Source: Pieris napi (lineage: Eukaryota; Arthropoda; Insecta; Lepidoptera; Pieridae). From it: 64,000 nt of DNA. Numbering within the stretch: position 1 is the stretch's first letter; the number at the start of each line of letters is the position of its first letter. Below are positions 36,719-51,329 of the stretch, in pieces. Location of the stretch: assembly GCF_905475465.1 (NCBI RefSeq), contig NC_062259.1:4846501-4910500 (forward strand). The letters run 5' to 3'. The notes under the pieces were generated by a model. The model did not search any database and was not told the DNA's origin. It saw only the letters and a program-made list of their open reading frames with translations. The position numbers were made by a program, and so were the translations under genes.

Positions 36719-37534
36719 CAGTTGAACCTACAAAAGATCCTAGCGCTATGCTCCAGCTTTCAATTATGATTAAGAATATAATTTCGTTCGAATTAATGTT
36801 CCCTCCGTGAAAAATATTGTTTTTTAAATACGTTTGTTAAGTGCCATCATCAATAGCGGTTTTATCAGGAAATTTGTACTTGGTAAGTAACCTTCAGCAA
36901 ATTTAACCTCCAAAGAGTAGAATATATTAAAAAAAATCCAATTAACCTATGCAACGTCATATATTTTTCATATATTAGGTCTTTAAAAATCTATTATATA
37001 TTATCACTACGTGTTCGTGCGTGAAATCTTAAAATTCCACTTTTGCTGTTAGCCAAACATGAGTCATCACAAGACAAAAACATTTGCTCTCCGGTTCCTA
37101 TTTAATATTTTTTACGAATAGCAATTTATTACTTTATTACAATTACGTCATTTGACAAAGCGTATTCTATTTTCAAAAGTTGGGTGTGTCGTCAAAAAAG
37201 GAACGGTGAGAAAGTTTCGGGACCAGGGACCCCTTTGTTGTAAGACAAATATGAACCTGTCGTCTCTATTTTGAAAAAAATACCTCGCCATTCCCTGCGT
37301 CTACCTGTGATCTCTGCATGTTACTTCAAGCATGACTCATACTGTGTAGTGACATGGCGCTTAGTCAAACAAGCTGACAGGTCCGTGAAGTATTAAAATA
37401 CGGCTTTAAATATATATTAAGCTAATTAGTTCTAGACTATTTGAGCTAGGCTTTTTTTAATTTAATTATATTTTGGACATATTTAAATACCCAATGTTTT
37501 AGTTAGTTCAACTTATTACGCAAGTCGTGTAAAT

Positions 37535-37903
37535 CTTAATATATATAAATTACGTGTCATGTTGTTTGTCCGCTATGGACTCCTAAACTACCGAACCGAT
37601 ATCAATCAAATTTGCACACCGTGTGTAGTTTGATCCAACTTAAAAGATAGGATAGCTTACATTTCAATTTATACCCGCAATATTATTTTATTGCAAAATA
37701 TTTGTTTATTATTTGATAGTCACAATTCTAACAGATGGCGCTGTGTTGAAAGTACCAACGTTTCACATAAGCTATAATTTTATGGCATAACCACCAAAAA
37801 AACATGGTGGGTTGGTGTTCTCCTGCCGTTTCTCTTGAATAGTTTACTACTATGTAATATAGCAAAAATCTTAGCCACAGCAACGCTTGGCCGAGTCTAC
37901 TAG
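37535..37903 (-). repeat. Dispersed repeat family B, full-length copy
   Basis: Reverse complement of the element at 63518-63859. Shared blocks include CGGTAGTTTAGGAGTCCATA, GATTGATATCGGTTCGG, ACACACGGTGTGCAAATTTG, AGCGCCATCTGTTAGAATTG and ACTATTCAAGAGAAACGGCA (in minus-strand sense). No coding capacity. Ends AGTAGACTCGGCCAAGCGTT and TTAATATATATAAATTACGT suggest a short non-autonomous element. Confidence 0.75.
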
Positions 37904-38499
37904 TTACTTATAAAACAAGCGGTTTGGTTAGTATTTTGGCTACTCCCAGTTATACAGATGTACACAACTACAAAAGCAAATTATCTCACATGGACGTAGT
38001 CTTGTGAAAAATTATTTATAAATTACTTCGAAAAAATCTGGATACTATAAAATTCAAAGTATACTAAGTCCTGGAATTAAGCAGTGTTGCAGAGTGAAAC
38101 CCAAGAAAATGTTCAAGCCCGTAAAAACACGAGTAGTCACGATCGTTGGGGGTTTTATTTCAACCTAGACGGGGTACCTAGATTTAATATAGACTACGTA
38201 AAGCTGCGGTTTTAACACTGTTTACACAATAAATTAGCTCAAAGCATTCAATACTATATTTATAAATGCATTTACAGTTATACACATTACTACGTACAAA
38301 TAGAACGAAATGTGATTGGAGTTATTTTAGATTATAAAACAGGTTTTTTTATAAGATTATGTATATTTTATTCCAACATAAATATCCACGCACGCTTAAA
38401 ATATATATGTTTTATTAACTGTGTTCACTTGCTCTAAAACACTATAGGTACTTATGATCCAGTGACGTTTCAATCCTATTTGGGGTCACAACTCACAGA

Positions 38500-38605
38500 T
38501 TTTTTTTTAATGGGGGCAAACGGGCAGAAGGCTCACCTGATGTTAAGTGATACCGCCGCCCATGGACACTCTCAACGCCTGTGGGCTCGCGAGTGCGTAC
38601 TACTG
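38500..38605 (+). repeat. Dispersed repeat family A, best-preserved head
   Basis: GGGGGCAAACGGGCAGAAGG, CTCACCTGATGTTAAGTGA, TACCGCCGCCCATGGACACT and GGGCTCGCGAGTGCG in order, following a T-run. This copy gives the clearest consensus for the head of the family. Confidence 0.65.
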
Positions 38606-39721
38606 TTTCTTTGATTATTTTCTCTTTATAGATAGGTTCTAAACCTGACACAGATTTTTGGGTCTAAGACGTGGTTGATTCTTCACAACCATCCTGGCAC
38701 TTGGCCTCAGAGCTGGGAATCGTGTGTTTTAGCCTTAGAGTCTAGGAAACTTTTAGAAATAGAAAATCAAATAAAAATAATAATTATTTGTAGCGTGTGT
38801 CCGGTGGTGTACTCTTGTGAGTTCATACGCCTTTGCGATGATTAAAACAAAGACGTGAAACATCAGCTTCACCCAAGGGAAATACGGAGTTTCATTCAAT
38901 ATTGAGTGGACTAAGAGAGCGATAACTACCTCCGTGGATAGTACGCTACACTTCGATTATATATTGACATATATATTGACTTGTTTGTTTTTCAAGACGA
39001 AATATCTCACGCAATATTTTATATGGGATGCGTAATGGAACCATTACACCATGGTCCGCATGGTCCGCTACGTACAAGGATCTTGTAAATAATAAAACTT
39101 GTTTTGAGAATTTCTTGTCAATTATTTTAATCCGTTCTACTCTTGACTTGAGAAACGTGTCTACATGTAAAATTAAAATCATTTGTTTTTTTAATGAAGT
39201 TTATTAATCATTATGTTACCTATATGATTATGATACATATATATTAGGAAAATTAGGTGAACTAAATTGCAGTCCATTCCTTACGTCCATCTTTCCTATT
39301 TTTCACATTTCGTGTAACATTATTTATTTATTGGGGCTAATAAAACACAATGTTAATTATATTATTAAAGCTTTATTAATAAATCTATACAACAATTGGT
39401 TAGAGTATTAGTTATGTTACTAGTATAAGTTCTAAAAGTTTTAAGGTAGATTTTAAGTTTTTGTACCCCTTTTAGGGTAAAAGTCTTTAATTTGTCGTCC
39501 TATACATCTCATTCCAGACTCTAATAAACAAATAAAGACAATTAAAATAAAACATAGTACTAGAAGACACAAAGCTTGCATGTGCTATCATGACTATGCG
39601 AAACATATAAGAACGGGACGAAAGACACACATTGAAAAAATCTCCTATATATATAGTAGCTGAAAACTATGCAACTACTTACACTATACTAATTAATAGA
39701 GCATTGGTTTTCAGTGTTAAA

Positions 39722-42700
39722 ATGGCACAATTGGCTTGCATGCTCGCGATGGCCGGTGCAGCGTCAGCGCAACTCACGCTTGATGGCATCCGTTGCGGGC
39801 AGCTCACTTGTCAGTTTGACGAATATTGCTCACCGGAAACCAATAGATGTGCACCATGCGAAATTGTTTGCAACAAAACGCACCACAACTCCGACTCTGG
39901 ACTTTGCATCAAGGAATGTCAAGGTATGGTTAAATAGATTATTTAATTATAAAACCGTAAAAAATTCTATGTATCACATTGCAGCCGTAGCAAGCTTAAA
40001 TAAATTTACGATATAACACTGATTCTCGCAAGTTTAGACGAAGTTTGAAGTTTTATTGTTATAATGTGTTTATTAAAGTAGGAGAGAGTTTAATGTTAAA
40101 TAAAAAAAAGGGAAATAATGTTAAATATGTTATTATTTAGCTGTTCTCTATGGTTTCTTTATAGATGACATATCATATGATGTCACAGCAGACATATTTA
40201 AAAGTAATACTTAATATTATAAATAAATATTAAGAGCATTTAACACCTTAATAATCGAGATCTGTTCATAGAAAGAGGGGCTATGAAGCAATACTAAAGT
40301 AAAAAAAACAGTTAATTTTTTTTGACATCAGTTGAAATATGTGTTTGGAGATATCATTGGCAGAAAAATGAGGACTTATTCAAGAAACGAATAACGTTTG
40401 TTTTATAGAAAACGAGAACATACATATAAAATACTGAGTACTCTATCAACCCAAAAGAACGGCTAACAATATTTATAAGGTTTTTACACTAGAACCTAAA
40501 GATATATAGTTCGCATAATGTTAATTACGTTACGCGAACAAGACTTAACGACTTTTCACGAAAGGACCGGATATTTAAGCTAGGAGGTAAAAGGATGACT
40601 AATATTTATCTACATTAATATTAATAAATGGATGCGATAGACACGCGATAATGAACTTAATCCCTTATAACTTAAGGTTGTATTTATCTTTTCTATTTAA
40701 TTAGTAACAGGTTCTGTGACCACAAGCTTCGCATGCCGCCTACGTTGAATTTGTCTCATTCTAATAATATACACATCTCTTTCGTTCTCAAGTAGGAATG
40801 CATTTCAGGTCAAATACTTCAAGTTATTTTCTCGTTGAATTCAAATTTTAACGTACGATATTAAATTCTAAGGCTTATTTATAACAAAAGTAAACATTTA
40901 TGATTCTTTTCATATTTGCTCAATTTACTAACCTTAAAAAGTCCTTCATATTTACTAAAACACATTTAAAGGTTAAGACGGCAACGTGATTTTAACGGGA
41001 TTATTTTACCATTTTCAAAGAATTTTTAGTCTCTGGAATATTTATTATTAAATACCTTGGCGGGGAATTCGTTTTAAATGAGTTTTGGAGGCATGAAATT
41101 TTTTATAGCTTTTTCGAAAATTTTGATAGGTATGAATGTTAAATTCTAAATTTAAAATACACATTTAAATCTATAATTTACTTAGGTACTTTAGTGTTTA
41201 AAATATTTTACTATTGAATCAAATAAGCGGTTTAAAAGTGAGAGTGTAGAAACCAAGATTAATAGGTGCCAATTTTGCTATCTCTGACTGTGTAACGTTG
41301 TAGAACAGCGATGAAAAACGAATAAAATCAAAGAATGCAAGGTAAGCGTACCGACAGAAACGGCTCATTGGTAAGGGTTCAGAGTACCTGTGGCCGTCAT
41401 GGTCTGCTGGGGGCAGGTTTTTACTCGCACATGCACATGATACATATAAGCAGTTCTTTTGTTGTGTGGGTTTGGCACAATGAAACTGTATACGTAGAAA
41501 ATATTGCTACATTCCAGTACGCTATAATATGTTTGAACTCGCTAGTTTAAACATAATAGCGTAATAGCATCAGTATAATATTTTTATAAGTAGTTTAATT
41601 GATTTCATATATCAACACTATTATTCATTTATTAATTCTAATAAGATACCTGGTAAGCTGGTATAATATATGGATACGTAAGCTCAGAAAACTGAAACTT
41701 ATGCCAACAAGTAATATATGAACTTATAATGAATCAATTAATAATATTTTTTTAATTCTGTGAACAATTAACACCTGTACGTAAGGTGAAGTCAAACATG
41801 CGTTCCGGTACGTTACGCCCAATTACGACGAAATGTAATTTCATCTGAACTCTATTGAGCCGTGTCAATTATTACTGTCATAATTATTTGGAACAACGTC
41901 ATAAAACGAGTGCCTGACGATAATATAAAATAAAATGAAGCACCACAATTTATTTTTCCGTTATTTTTCTGAGAAATAAAACTTCGAAGGACAGAGGGCC
42001 TATACTATACTTCGCACGTTGTTGCTTCGTAAAAATTACAGCGAATAGTAGGTAAAGTATTTCTTATAAGACTTCTTTGCCAACTCTATTTTAATGATTT
42101 ATACGTGTCATACCGACCTGTTGGGTAACGCTATCGTGTTTTAATGGAAATCTTACTATCTAAAGATTGTAATTATTTATTGCTAATTGAGCTTACTTGA
42201 AGTTTAAAGGCAATTTTTCAAATGCACCTTAGAGCTGGTTGTGGAACTAATGGCGCTACAACTCTTAGTTTGGCCCTTAGATTTCTGTGTCTATTTCATT
42301 AATTTTTTACTAATGGCAATGTGTGCATGTGTTAAATTCACACATAGACACGTTAAATCGTGATTCGAACGCACATCCTAAAATCATCATCTCTCCAGCT
42401 CTACACTCTTACCCGGTGCAATAAATATATTAAATTTATAGAAGTTTATATGTATCGCAAATAATGCTGAGCGCAAAATTTGAAGACGGCTGGACCAATT
42501 CGTGTATTTTTTTAAATTTATTCCTCGAATTCATTAATGTTCCTCTGAGAAAGGTTTTTATGAAGAGAAAAATACAAAATAAATTCAAATTTTATTTAGT
42601 ACTTAGGTTTTTAATTCTGGAAAAGCGGACAATCTCTAGTTAGTACCTACCTGCTTAAATGGTAGTAGCCTAAGTAAAAAAATCCTATGAAGGCGAAACG

Positions 42701-44929
42701 AAGATCGCGGGGCAGCTTGTTTATAATAAACATGTATCGAATTTATTTTTACACAATTTGGGGTTGAAACCCTAAATTAGCCTCATCGAAAAAACGGTCC
42801 GGTTTGTTATTTTTCCAACCAACCCCGGAACGTGATACCAGGCTTAAGAGGTAGTTTACTCTTTAAATATCCGTGCAACATGTTTAACTAAGCAACCTGA
42901 GCCATAACCAATTTAGATAAGATAAAATAGACATAATATAACAGACTTTACTGCATTGCATTAAGATGCATTTTGCAGAGCACTACAGTATAAAATATAC
43001 ATTATCAGTTAATGAATAAAAAGTAATAGAAATATGTTGATTTTTAAGGATACCTCCTGGATTTGCGGTACATGCGACGGAGTGAGACCGCCTCTCCACC
43101 TTCTGACATGAACGGTATGTATTTTTAAATTGTTATCATACTTCTGCAAAATTGAATTGAATTCTGCAGAAAATAATTAAAATAACAATATGGACCTTTA
43201 CTAATGTCTACCAATACATATTAACATAGCTTTGTTTGCTAGAATTCCTTTCAAATTTATTCGCCAACTTGCTAAAATTTGCAGCAATTTGATTATAATT
43301 TTCGTGTTACATGTTCGGAAGATTTTAATTACTGGTGACATTTGATGGTCTTTGTCATATGTTTTACTGATAATTACTGCTGATACGTGAATAAAGGTTT
43401 TAATTAAAGCCCTGAAAATGTAATGTTCTTCAAATTAATTATAGTTTATTCATAAAATAATATCAATTGGCGATGCATATATGCGATAAACGAAGAGAGC
43501 GTGAGTGAATTTTTTGGTTTGGATTTTGTTTTTGGAGTGGAGAAAACCAGCATTTAGTCCCAGAACTAAATTTCTACAGAATGTGTATAGCATGTGATTC
43601 AAAAATGTATTTAGCCCCGCCATTACGGCAATTACGGGACAATTTGAACTTTTCGGCAGTAGTAGTAATGAAACTGATCACATCACAGTCTACCGGCAAT
43701 GAGCCGGTTTAAATTTTTATGTTACTATGTTAGCCCACGCAATTTTTTAGCTATAGCGATTTGTTGAATTAACATTTACGAATGTTGCGAATTTAATTTA
43801 TTTTTTTTGCTTGCTTTGTCCAACAGCGAATTTTTGTTTCTTATATAGATCGGTTTAGCCGCGACGACGTCACCTTTGATCTAAACTCAAAATTTAGACC
43901 GACTATTTTTATCTCTACCATTTCACCTTCTCTTTTATTATTTTCTAACGTTTTTCTGAGATGTGAGTTAATATCTTGAATCTGTGGTTGTTGCTACTAT
44001 TTAGCAAGTTTGTTCTAATACATTTCTAGATTAATTTTTCCATCACTATTTCTTTCGTATATATAGCATTGAAACACACTTTTTTAATTAATTAGCATAT
44101 GCAAAAGTTATTGTAATGTATGTTTTTGTAATGTGCGTATTTATCTCTTAAACTATGGTTACTAAAAACCTAAAGCCGTCAAAGGACAATAGGTTTTAGT
44201 CCAGTATCTAAACTACCGTAATCGGTAGGCGAACGACTCATTTCATAGAACTTCTATTTCCAACCCAAAGATGGCGCCAGGTTTAAAATGGCAATATTAA
44301 TTTTGCTATTATTATAATGTAACGGTTTGCATGTTATGTTAACTAATAAGATAATAATATAATTTATTTTCCTAGGTGTGCAACGACAGGCGCAAACTGC
44401 TTTAATTGTAAGCTGTGTTGCATTGGCTATGCTGCTGCTGGTTCTTATTATAATTTGCCGAGGTCGTCTTTCGTGGAGACACATAAAGCAAAAACTACAG
44501 CCTTCTAAGGTAAGAACGAACTACGTATAAAAGTTATATTTTACTCGTCTTATTAACTTTTATTCAGGTGATATCTAGATTAAAGTGTAAATAACATCAC
44601 AAATGTATGACTTTTATTTTCAGAATCGCGTCAAGCAATACCCAACTGACTTAACACACCATAATCCACACGCAGAAATGCCGAAACCGAAACCAGACTT
44701 GAAATTGGAAATACGAAATCCTGAGCCTCCGAAACGACAACCTTTGAACGTAAGAGACTTGGACGCTAGAACTCAGACCGATAAGAGTCTGGGTGCTACG
44801 ACTCCGAAGACCATGAGTACAGCGGTGAGCAATAGACACCCGGCGGAAGACACCACCCTTGACTTCTCGTACGATAATATGGGCATGAATGTAACCCCAC
44901 CCGAGCAAGCAGCGACCCACAAATTCTGA
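39722..44929 (+). CDS. grnd: Grindelwald-like TNF receptor
   Basis: Four coding exons (39722-39923, 43049-43114, 44376-44509, 44624-44929) join in phase to 235 residues, close to the 241 of Drosophila Grindelwald, the receptor for the TNF ligand Eiger upstream of JNK signalling. Seen: signal peptide 1-16 (MAQLACMLAMAGAASA); a compact cysteine-rich domain with eight Cys (25, 30, 36, 43, 46, 50, 62, 66), with RCGQLTCQFDEYC and RCAPCEIVC; then CIKECQGYLLDLRYMRR, strongly like the fly CEKECQDYLHDLRYLR; an N-glycosylation sequon at Asn51; one transmembrane segment (about 98-120); and a 115-residue cytoplasmic tail with Pro-rich KPKPDLKLEIRNPEPPKR and a C-terminal DFSYDNMGMNVTPPE. The start is the ATG with Kozak-like AAAATGG seven bases after an acceptor (39714). 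Other TNFR-type proteins are the alternative, but the domain order and linker favour this identity. Confidence 0.85.
42230..42425 (-). repeat. tRNA-derived SINE, degraded (intron of the receptor gene)
   Basis: On the minus strand, GTAAGAGTGTAGAGCTGG precedes a box B-like GCGTTCGAATCACG, and the distal end carries AGTTGTAGCGCCATTAG as at 18478. Together these suggest one SINE family distinct from that at 35591. Confidence 0.5.
42435..42722 (+). mobile_element. Non-autonomous Helitron-like repeat
   Basis: ATGCTGAGCGCAAAATTTGA with GACGGCTGGACCAATTCG near the left resembles the Helitron 5' region at 24660-24740 (CGCCTGGACCAATTTGGCC). The right end GCGAAACGAAGATCGCGGGG followed by CAGCTTG resembles Helitron 3' ends, but no clean CTAG is seen. 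No coding sequence. Confidence 0.45.
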
Positions 44930-47900
44930 AGACCGACCGTAAGCTTTGCTGAATCTATGGACAGATTATGATGAGAGTCAGTGAATTATCTAGTTCGTGT
45001 GTAATAGATTTCAAAAAAGAAATAATTTTAGAATCTCGGTAGTGACCTTGTAATTATCGAATTACGAAACTCGTTGGAAAAAGCTCTTCGGTAATTATTT
45101 GTTTTGTGAGATACTTTATCTAAGTAAATTTGATTAGTCATTTCGATTTCATCTGGAGTATTGTAGATGAAATGTTTCTTAAGTAATACCAAGAATTAAT
45201 CAAATCAGATAGGATTTTAATGGCGTTTTTCAAGCTTCAGTTGCTTTCTCGGAATTCTCCCTTTGATTATGGATACAACTAAAGATGTCTTTCTAATTAA
45301 TATTGATTATTTAAAAGGTACTTTTATTTGAAGATGAAAATTACACCCGTACACTTACAACTTACTTACACTGACAAACGTAAAAAGGTATTTATTGTGA
45401 ATATATTCGGTATAAATTTAGGTTATCGCGGTTCGCGTGAACATATAATTTAATCACATTTCAATTTAGCGAATAAAGTTTACAATGTTAACAATATGTG
45501 TCTAATTTGCTATGAAATTGTAAACTATTATTGGTTTTGCACTCGTAAATTAACTTTTTGGAAATAGTAATTAAGTATTCAGAAAAACAAAATTGCCGAT
45601 ATTGATCGGCCATTGTATCTACAATTGTATAATAATATAATAAATAACATGTAACTTAAACATTATATATTAAATCTTATATAAAATAACAATTTTGATA
45701 ATTATTATGATATGTTTTACATTTTGTACATAAAAAAATTAAATCTTTCGAATACAGTTTGAAGTAGAGCACAAAAAACTTTTTGACTAAAATAAAGTAA
45801 ACGCTATTTGTTAGAAAGTAAGAAGTGCTTTAGGCAAAGCAGTGTAAAAATATGTTCCAATCTAATTAACTGAGAATTTAATCAAACCTTACACAATTTA
45901 TTTTTATTATAAATTAAGAAAAAATATTAGCATTTTTAACATAACATCTCATGAGTCTTACTCTTATCGGTAAGAGTTTTTTAATTAAAGTTAATTCAAA
46001 TTATGTATATAGATTTGAATAAAATTCCTATTTGAGTGGTGAATCAATTCAGATTAACAACTTCAATAGGATAATAATTTCTTGTGTTAATTAAACTAAA
46101 ATTAAGATAATTACAATAATATTTGAATGCTTGTAATATGCAGAATTTCTAATATCGTGTATTCGAACAGCAATAATTATGTTACTTATGCGTTCAATGA
46201 CGGGTGTTTTGGATTTCGGAAAATTGCCAGCGAATTAATTAAATGAAACGATCTGTTTATTTAACTAATAACCTAATGTAATCTATTTCAACATACAAAA
46301 ATAAACTCATGATAAATGGGGAATTAGTTATTTGGTGTTTTCACGTCACCACTATTAGGAACACATTCCGCATATCGTTTTAATTTGTAATAAGTATATT
46401 TAGGCATTACTACATTGGCGTCAAAATACAAGGATTGATTTAAATATTCAAAACATTAGGCAATTTTAATTGAGTGTCTGCTCTATGGTTTACGTTTTTA
46501 ATCTTATTAGTTGTAAGTGATATTATAGTATTTTCTATGATATGGAAAACTGGAATAACCCGTGACATATGTTACGGAGGCGGTAACGTCGTACAGTAGA
46601 TTATTTTTTCATTTTCAATAGTACTTTGTGTGTAAGTGTAATCTTTTTATTTATTTTGTTTGTATTTATATATTGTATTAATAATTTATGTAAAACATAA
46701 TGTTTTACATAATAATGAGATGTATGTAACTACCTAAGTTTTAATTTGTTTACAATTGGTGTTTTTTCATAGAATAATCCATGGGTGTTTAAAATTTTAC
46801 TGTAGCTAGCAAACGTATACTTCAACAGAAGTTTTGTTATAAAAACGTATCCATAGAGTCAATACTCAGCACTATCTACTTAAGTCACATAATTTTCTAT
46901 GCTGTAAAATATTGTCGAGTTTGACACAAATATAATATAGAAGGAAACGGTAGATTTTTATTTGGGAGAAGTGTTGTCTTGTGTTGTCTATGTCTTATTT
47001 GTGCATATCTGTATTCATCTGAAACTTTGTAAAATTGTTGTATCAGAATTTATGTTCTTTTTATTACTGTAATACAAAAAATTCAAAAATAAATACAAAT
47101 CGTAAAATCCATAAACGGAAACACTACAAAAAGTTGTTAGTTTTCACGTATACCTTTCATAAATACCTGAATAAATTATATTTACATTTTCGGTAATAAA
47201 TCCGATTTATATATAACATATTGCAATTGATTTGTATCGTTTCGTTGTTGTATGAAGGTCTTGTCTTAGGGTAAGAGAAGTCGAGACTTACTGAGAACTA
47301 TGAATTCCGTATGTCAAGGAGTCAACGCGGTAAGTCTGGACTTTTATCCTGAGGCTAAGTTACGTAGACAAAAGACTTTCACACATGAGAATCGTATTTA
47401 AAGTTGTCTCCTGACATTAGCCTCGTTGTGTATATGTAGTGATGTCTTGTTGAATGTGTGTGTATGAAGAGTCAAATTGGTTTACATTCGGGCCGGGTTA
47501 AAAATGTAATTATGTTATGATATAATCAAAATATTATAAGATACATAGTTATTTTAAGGTTCTATATATTTTAATGACGCAGTATTTTTTAAAACAGAAA
47601 TTTATTGAAGTCGTTGATCACGAATGTATTTTAATTTTGGTTCTATTTTTTTAAATATAATATTAGTTAAATTGGTTTTATATCAATGAGAAATTCGATA
47701 GGTAAGATTATTAAAATTCTTTTGATATAATTGTAACATCGATTTGGCCCGAATTTTGATTTATTTGCTTGATATATGGTCTGTTATACAACTATATTAT
47801 GTATAGGTGTATCAATGTTAACTTATCATCATATTTTTAAATTTGTCGGTTTAAGTTTTACTCTAAAATTTATATCTACCCCTATTTCTGATTCAACTGG

Positions 47901-50900
47901 AGACATGTTATAACACTATGTCATCAAGCAAATAAATATATTTTCTTTAGTTATAGTTTATGATCGCATAAGTTTTAATTAATATATTTAACGGTTTTAA
48001 TACGAACCGTCCATACGAAACATTCCAATAGTGTAAGTTCAATGACATTTTATTAGCATTCTAACTTTTTTTAGAATTAGTCCACTTTGGTAGGTAGGAA
48101 ATCGTATTTAGACGTTTAAGAACTAGGCACGAGAGAAATAAAATAGCTCAAAAAATATATACAAGTAAGTATCCAAACACTACAATGATCACAATTAGAT
48201 TTAAAAAATAAATGATAAGTCTTAACTATGTTAATCGTTTACAACTTTTGATCATCAATCAATTTTTTTTTATAAAGATCAATCTTTAGTCAGTAGGTGA
48301 TGAAATAGTACAGGTACGCCTTCCAGCAGTGACAGCGATTCTGACTTTTAAATTGAGCCTCAGTACCGAATTTTGATGAAGATCAATAAAACTAGATTTC
48401 GCGTTAAAGCTTTAAAATAAAGTCGGAATCGGTGATGAAACTTAAAGAGTACCTGTTTAATATATATCTGCTAACACTATCCTAACCATTACAAATATTA
48501 GACGGAGTCCTATTTTATGTTAACCATTAAAGTGTTTGAGACAAATCTTTAATATTGTGTCAAAATAATTGTTGAAACTACTAACTTTTTATTCTTAATA
48601 ATAACTTATAACTTATATAACTTTGTATCTGGAAAATTGCTTCCTTAAGTCCTTTGTAATATCACCCGTCTAAAGAATAAAGCTCAAATTAGTTTTAACC
48701 CTGAGTAGACAGTAATAACAAAGGTATTATAAAAACATTATTTCAATTATCTCTGACCTTTTCATACAGCAAAGTATCTGTTGAACGCCGAAGGCTAGTT
48801 CTACGGTTGCGCTTGCATTTAAAAAACTGTACATTTATAAATTAATTATATTTTTTTGCTGAATAAATCTGACGCGCACCTTTTTCTAAGTTATCTTTAG
48901 AATGGTTTATATAACAGTTATACTATATTACTGCGCAATTAAAAACAAAAATGATTTAGGATGACATTCAGAAACGAGACTTTGTGCTAAATGGTACTGC
49001 CGTGTGTCATAACGGATTGGATTTTGACATAACGAAGTTAGCACTATGTCTTGTTTCTGAATCTTATGGAGTACAGCTATAAAATTTGAGGAACTCTCTT
49101 AATATCAAGGGTTTATTATCAAATTCTAGCTTGTTCATAAAAGTACATGTGAAGTAGACATTCAATTAACAATATCCATAACGGTCTTTGAGAATTTTAA
49201 ATAATTCATCGTTACAATTTCTTCGGAAGTAGCAATAAAAATAAGCTTTCTTCTGCCGTTTTTATACATAATATGCGTTACGAACGAACGTTATATAATC
49301 GAGTAAGCTCGTAATTTAAAACAACATTTATGTAATTAAACGTATCGATTGCCCTCAGTATATTCGATTTTAATGTTGTGGTTTTAAATTAAATTTGGTT
49401 CAGTCGCCGATTGGATGGCTTCGTCGTGGCGAGCATTGCGGAGTAAATTACTTTTATACACAAAAATATAACGCGTCATTGCAAATGCAATCAAGTAATT
49501 AAATTTGTCGGAAATGAGGCACTTCATGTGTTTATAGACTTTATTCATTTGTTTGACTTTATACAATGTTTTTCCTATCGAGTGCGTTATGCTAATGGTA
49601 ATCTACTATAGAAAAGGCAGTCTAACATAGATCAATATAACATATTGTAGGATCTTCGTTAAAGTACCCCGTGTTTAAAACTTGGTAGACGTTAAATATG
49701 TTAGATAGGCTGAAATACAACGATTAATTCTGGATTTGATAGCAGTTAGCGAAATATTTACGATTTGTGTTTTATATGTATAAATTGTACATGTATATAG
49801 TAATATACAAGCTAAACAACCATTTGATACATATCTAACCTCCATCTTAAATAAACAGACCAAGTTCAGTAAGGTCAAAGATTTGTCTCAAACACTTTTA
49901 TTATGAGCTAAATAATGAGCAAATAAAACATTTTTATGAAGTATTAACGATAGTAGCGCATTCAACCATTCTAAATATTTCACTTCAACATCAGAGAAGA
50001 GAACGGTTTTACACATTTTAGACTTTTATGATGTATCAATAAATTGTAGCGTAGGCCTAAAAAAAAATTATTTCTAGCGGAGGTTGGGTGCGAATATAAT
50101 GATTATCTAGAACAGTATCTTAGTAATAAGGGTATTATAGGTTGTAGTATACACTCCATGGCAATATGGTACTTAATAATTAAGGATATTATATTAAATA
50201 ATTTAGATTTTATAATACCATCATTCATAAAAACTAAAGAAATTACTTATAAAATTACACTGTTTTAACTAAAATGCACATGTTTCTCATAAGAACAGGC
50301 AAAGGTATAGTTAATATAGTGCAGTGTATTATGTTAAAAGTGTGTTGTGTATATGTGTTTAAATAATTAACGCTATGACTCCCGAATCGAAACCCCCTAA
50401 CCAATAAAAATATTTAACTAGTTATTAAAACACTTCAAATGAACCATTGATCCAAATTTCTGATCAACTCAACAATAACTTACTATATTTTTTATCATAA
50501 CTTCATTAATTGTATCAGTAATTTTACGTCAATATAAAAAATAATTAGTCTAAATGTTTGATTGATCATATACATCCGCCATTTTGTCACTCAATAGGTT
50601 ATTTTAAAATTTTACATCCTCTCTCAACGCTGATATCGGCTTATTATTGAAACATATATTTAAATACTGTTTAATCTTTAAGTAAAGAGGCATCTATTGG
50701 TCAGAGGGTTTAATTATACATGAATAAGAGGCTTAATTTAATTTCAAATTTAATTACATTTTATAATACCTTGGTAATTTGTGACATTGGTTTTGTTTAT
50801 TTTGATGATTGAGATACTTTTAAGATTGATTGATTGATTATTTTATTGTTCTTGATAAATGTTTATATAAAGACACATTAGTATAATTTTTTTAAACGAT

Positions 50901-51329
50901 TTGTATTTTAAGTCACCGAATTACTTCGTACGTAGTACGTACTTTATTTAGAGTAGATTAAAAACTAGTTTGAATAAGATGTATATTTATGGAGCCCTCA
51001 GGAAATCCGTCCATTAGTTTAAGAGTAATTAATAAAAAATCTGGAGAGATAAGAATTGTAACTTTAGATATAAGTTAATTTAAATTTGTTTTTAATTGCT
51101 TAAATACTAGTTAATATGTTAAGTTTTAGCAGGCTTTCATAGAAAACCGAAATATAATCTGTCATATGGATTTTTATTAGTCATAACTCATTACATTTAA
51201 ACTTAAGTACTTCATAATCTTGTATTTATAGGCCTCGGGGGCGAGAATGTAAAAACAAAAGACGAAACGCATCATGTACATTTCTGCCCCACGAACATTT
51301 TGTAACTGTTTATGGAATTAAACGTAAAA
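44930..51329. other. 3' flank of the receptor gene; large region without genes
   Basis: AT-rich throughout with no convincing exon on either strand. The first poly(A) signal after the receptor stop is AATAAA at 45472-45477. One small hairpin element is present (48966-49062). Short open frames at 49384-49878 on the minus strand show no domain and no codon structure. Confidence 0.5.
48966..49062. mobile_element. About 100-bp hairpin MITE
   Basis: ATTCAGAAACGAGACTTTGT plus GCTAA (48966-48990) is inverted at 49038-49062 (TTAGCACTATGTCTTGTTTC plus TGAAT) with three mismatches. The interior is 47 bp with no coding sequence. Target duplication is not clear. Confidence 0.6.

Noticed and set aside
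44651..44920. Minus-strand frame opposite the last receptor exon
   Set aside because: Shadow of the cytoplasmic-tail exon of the receptor.
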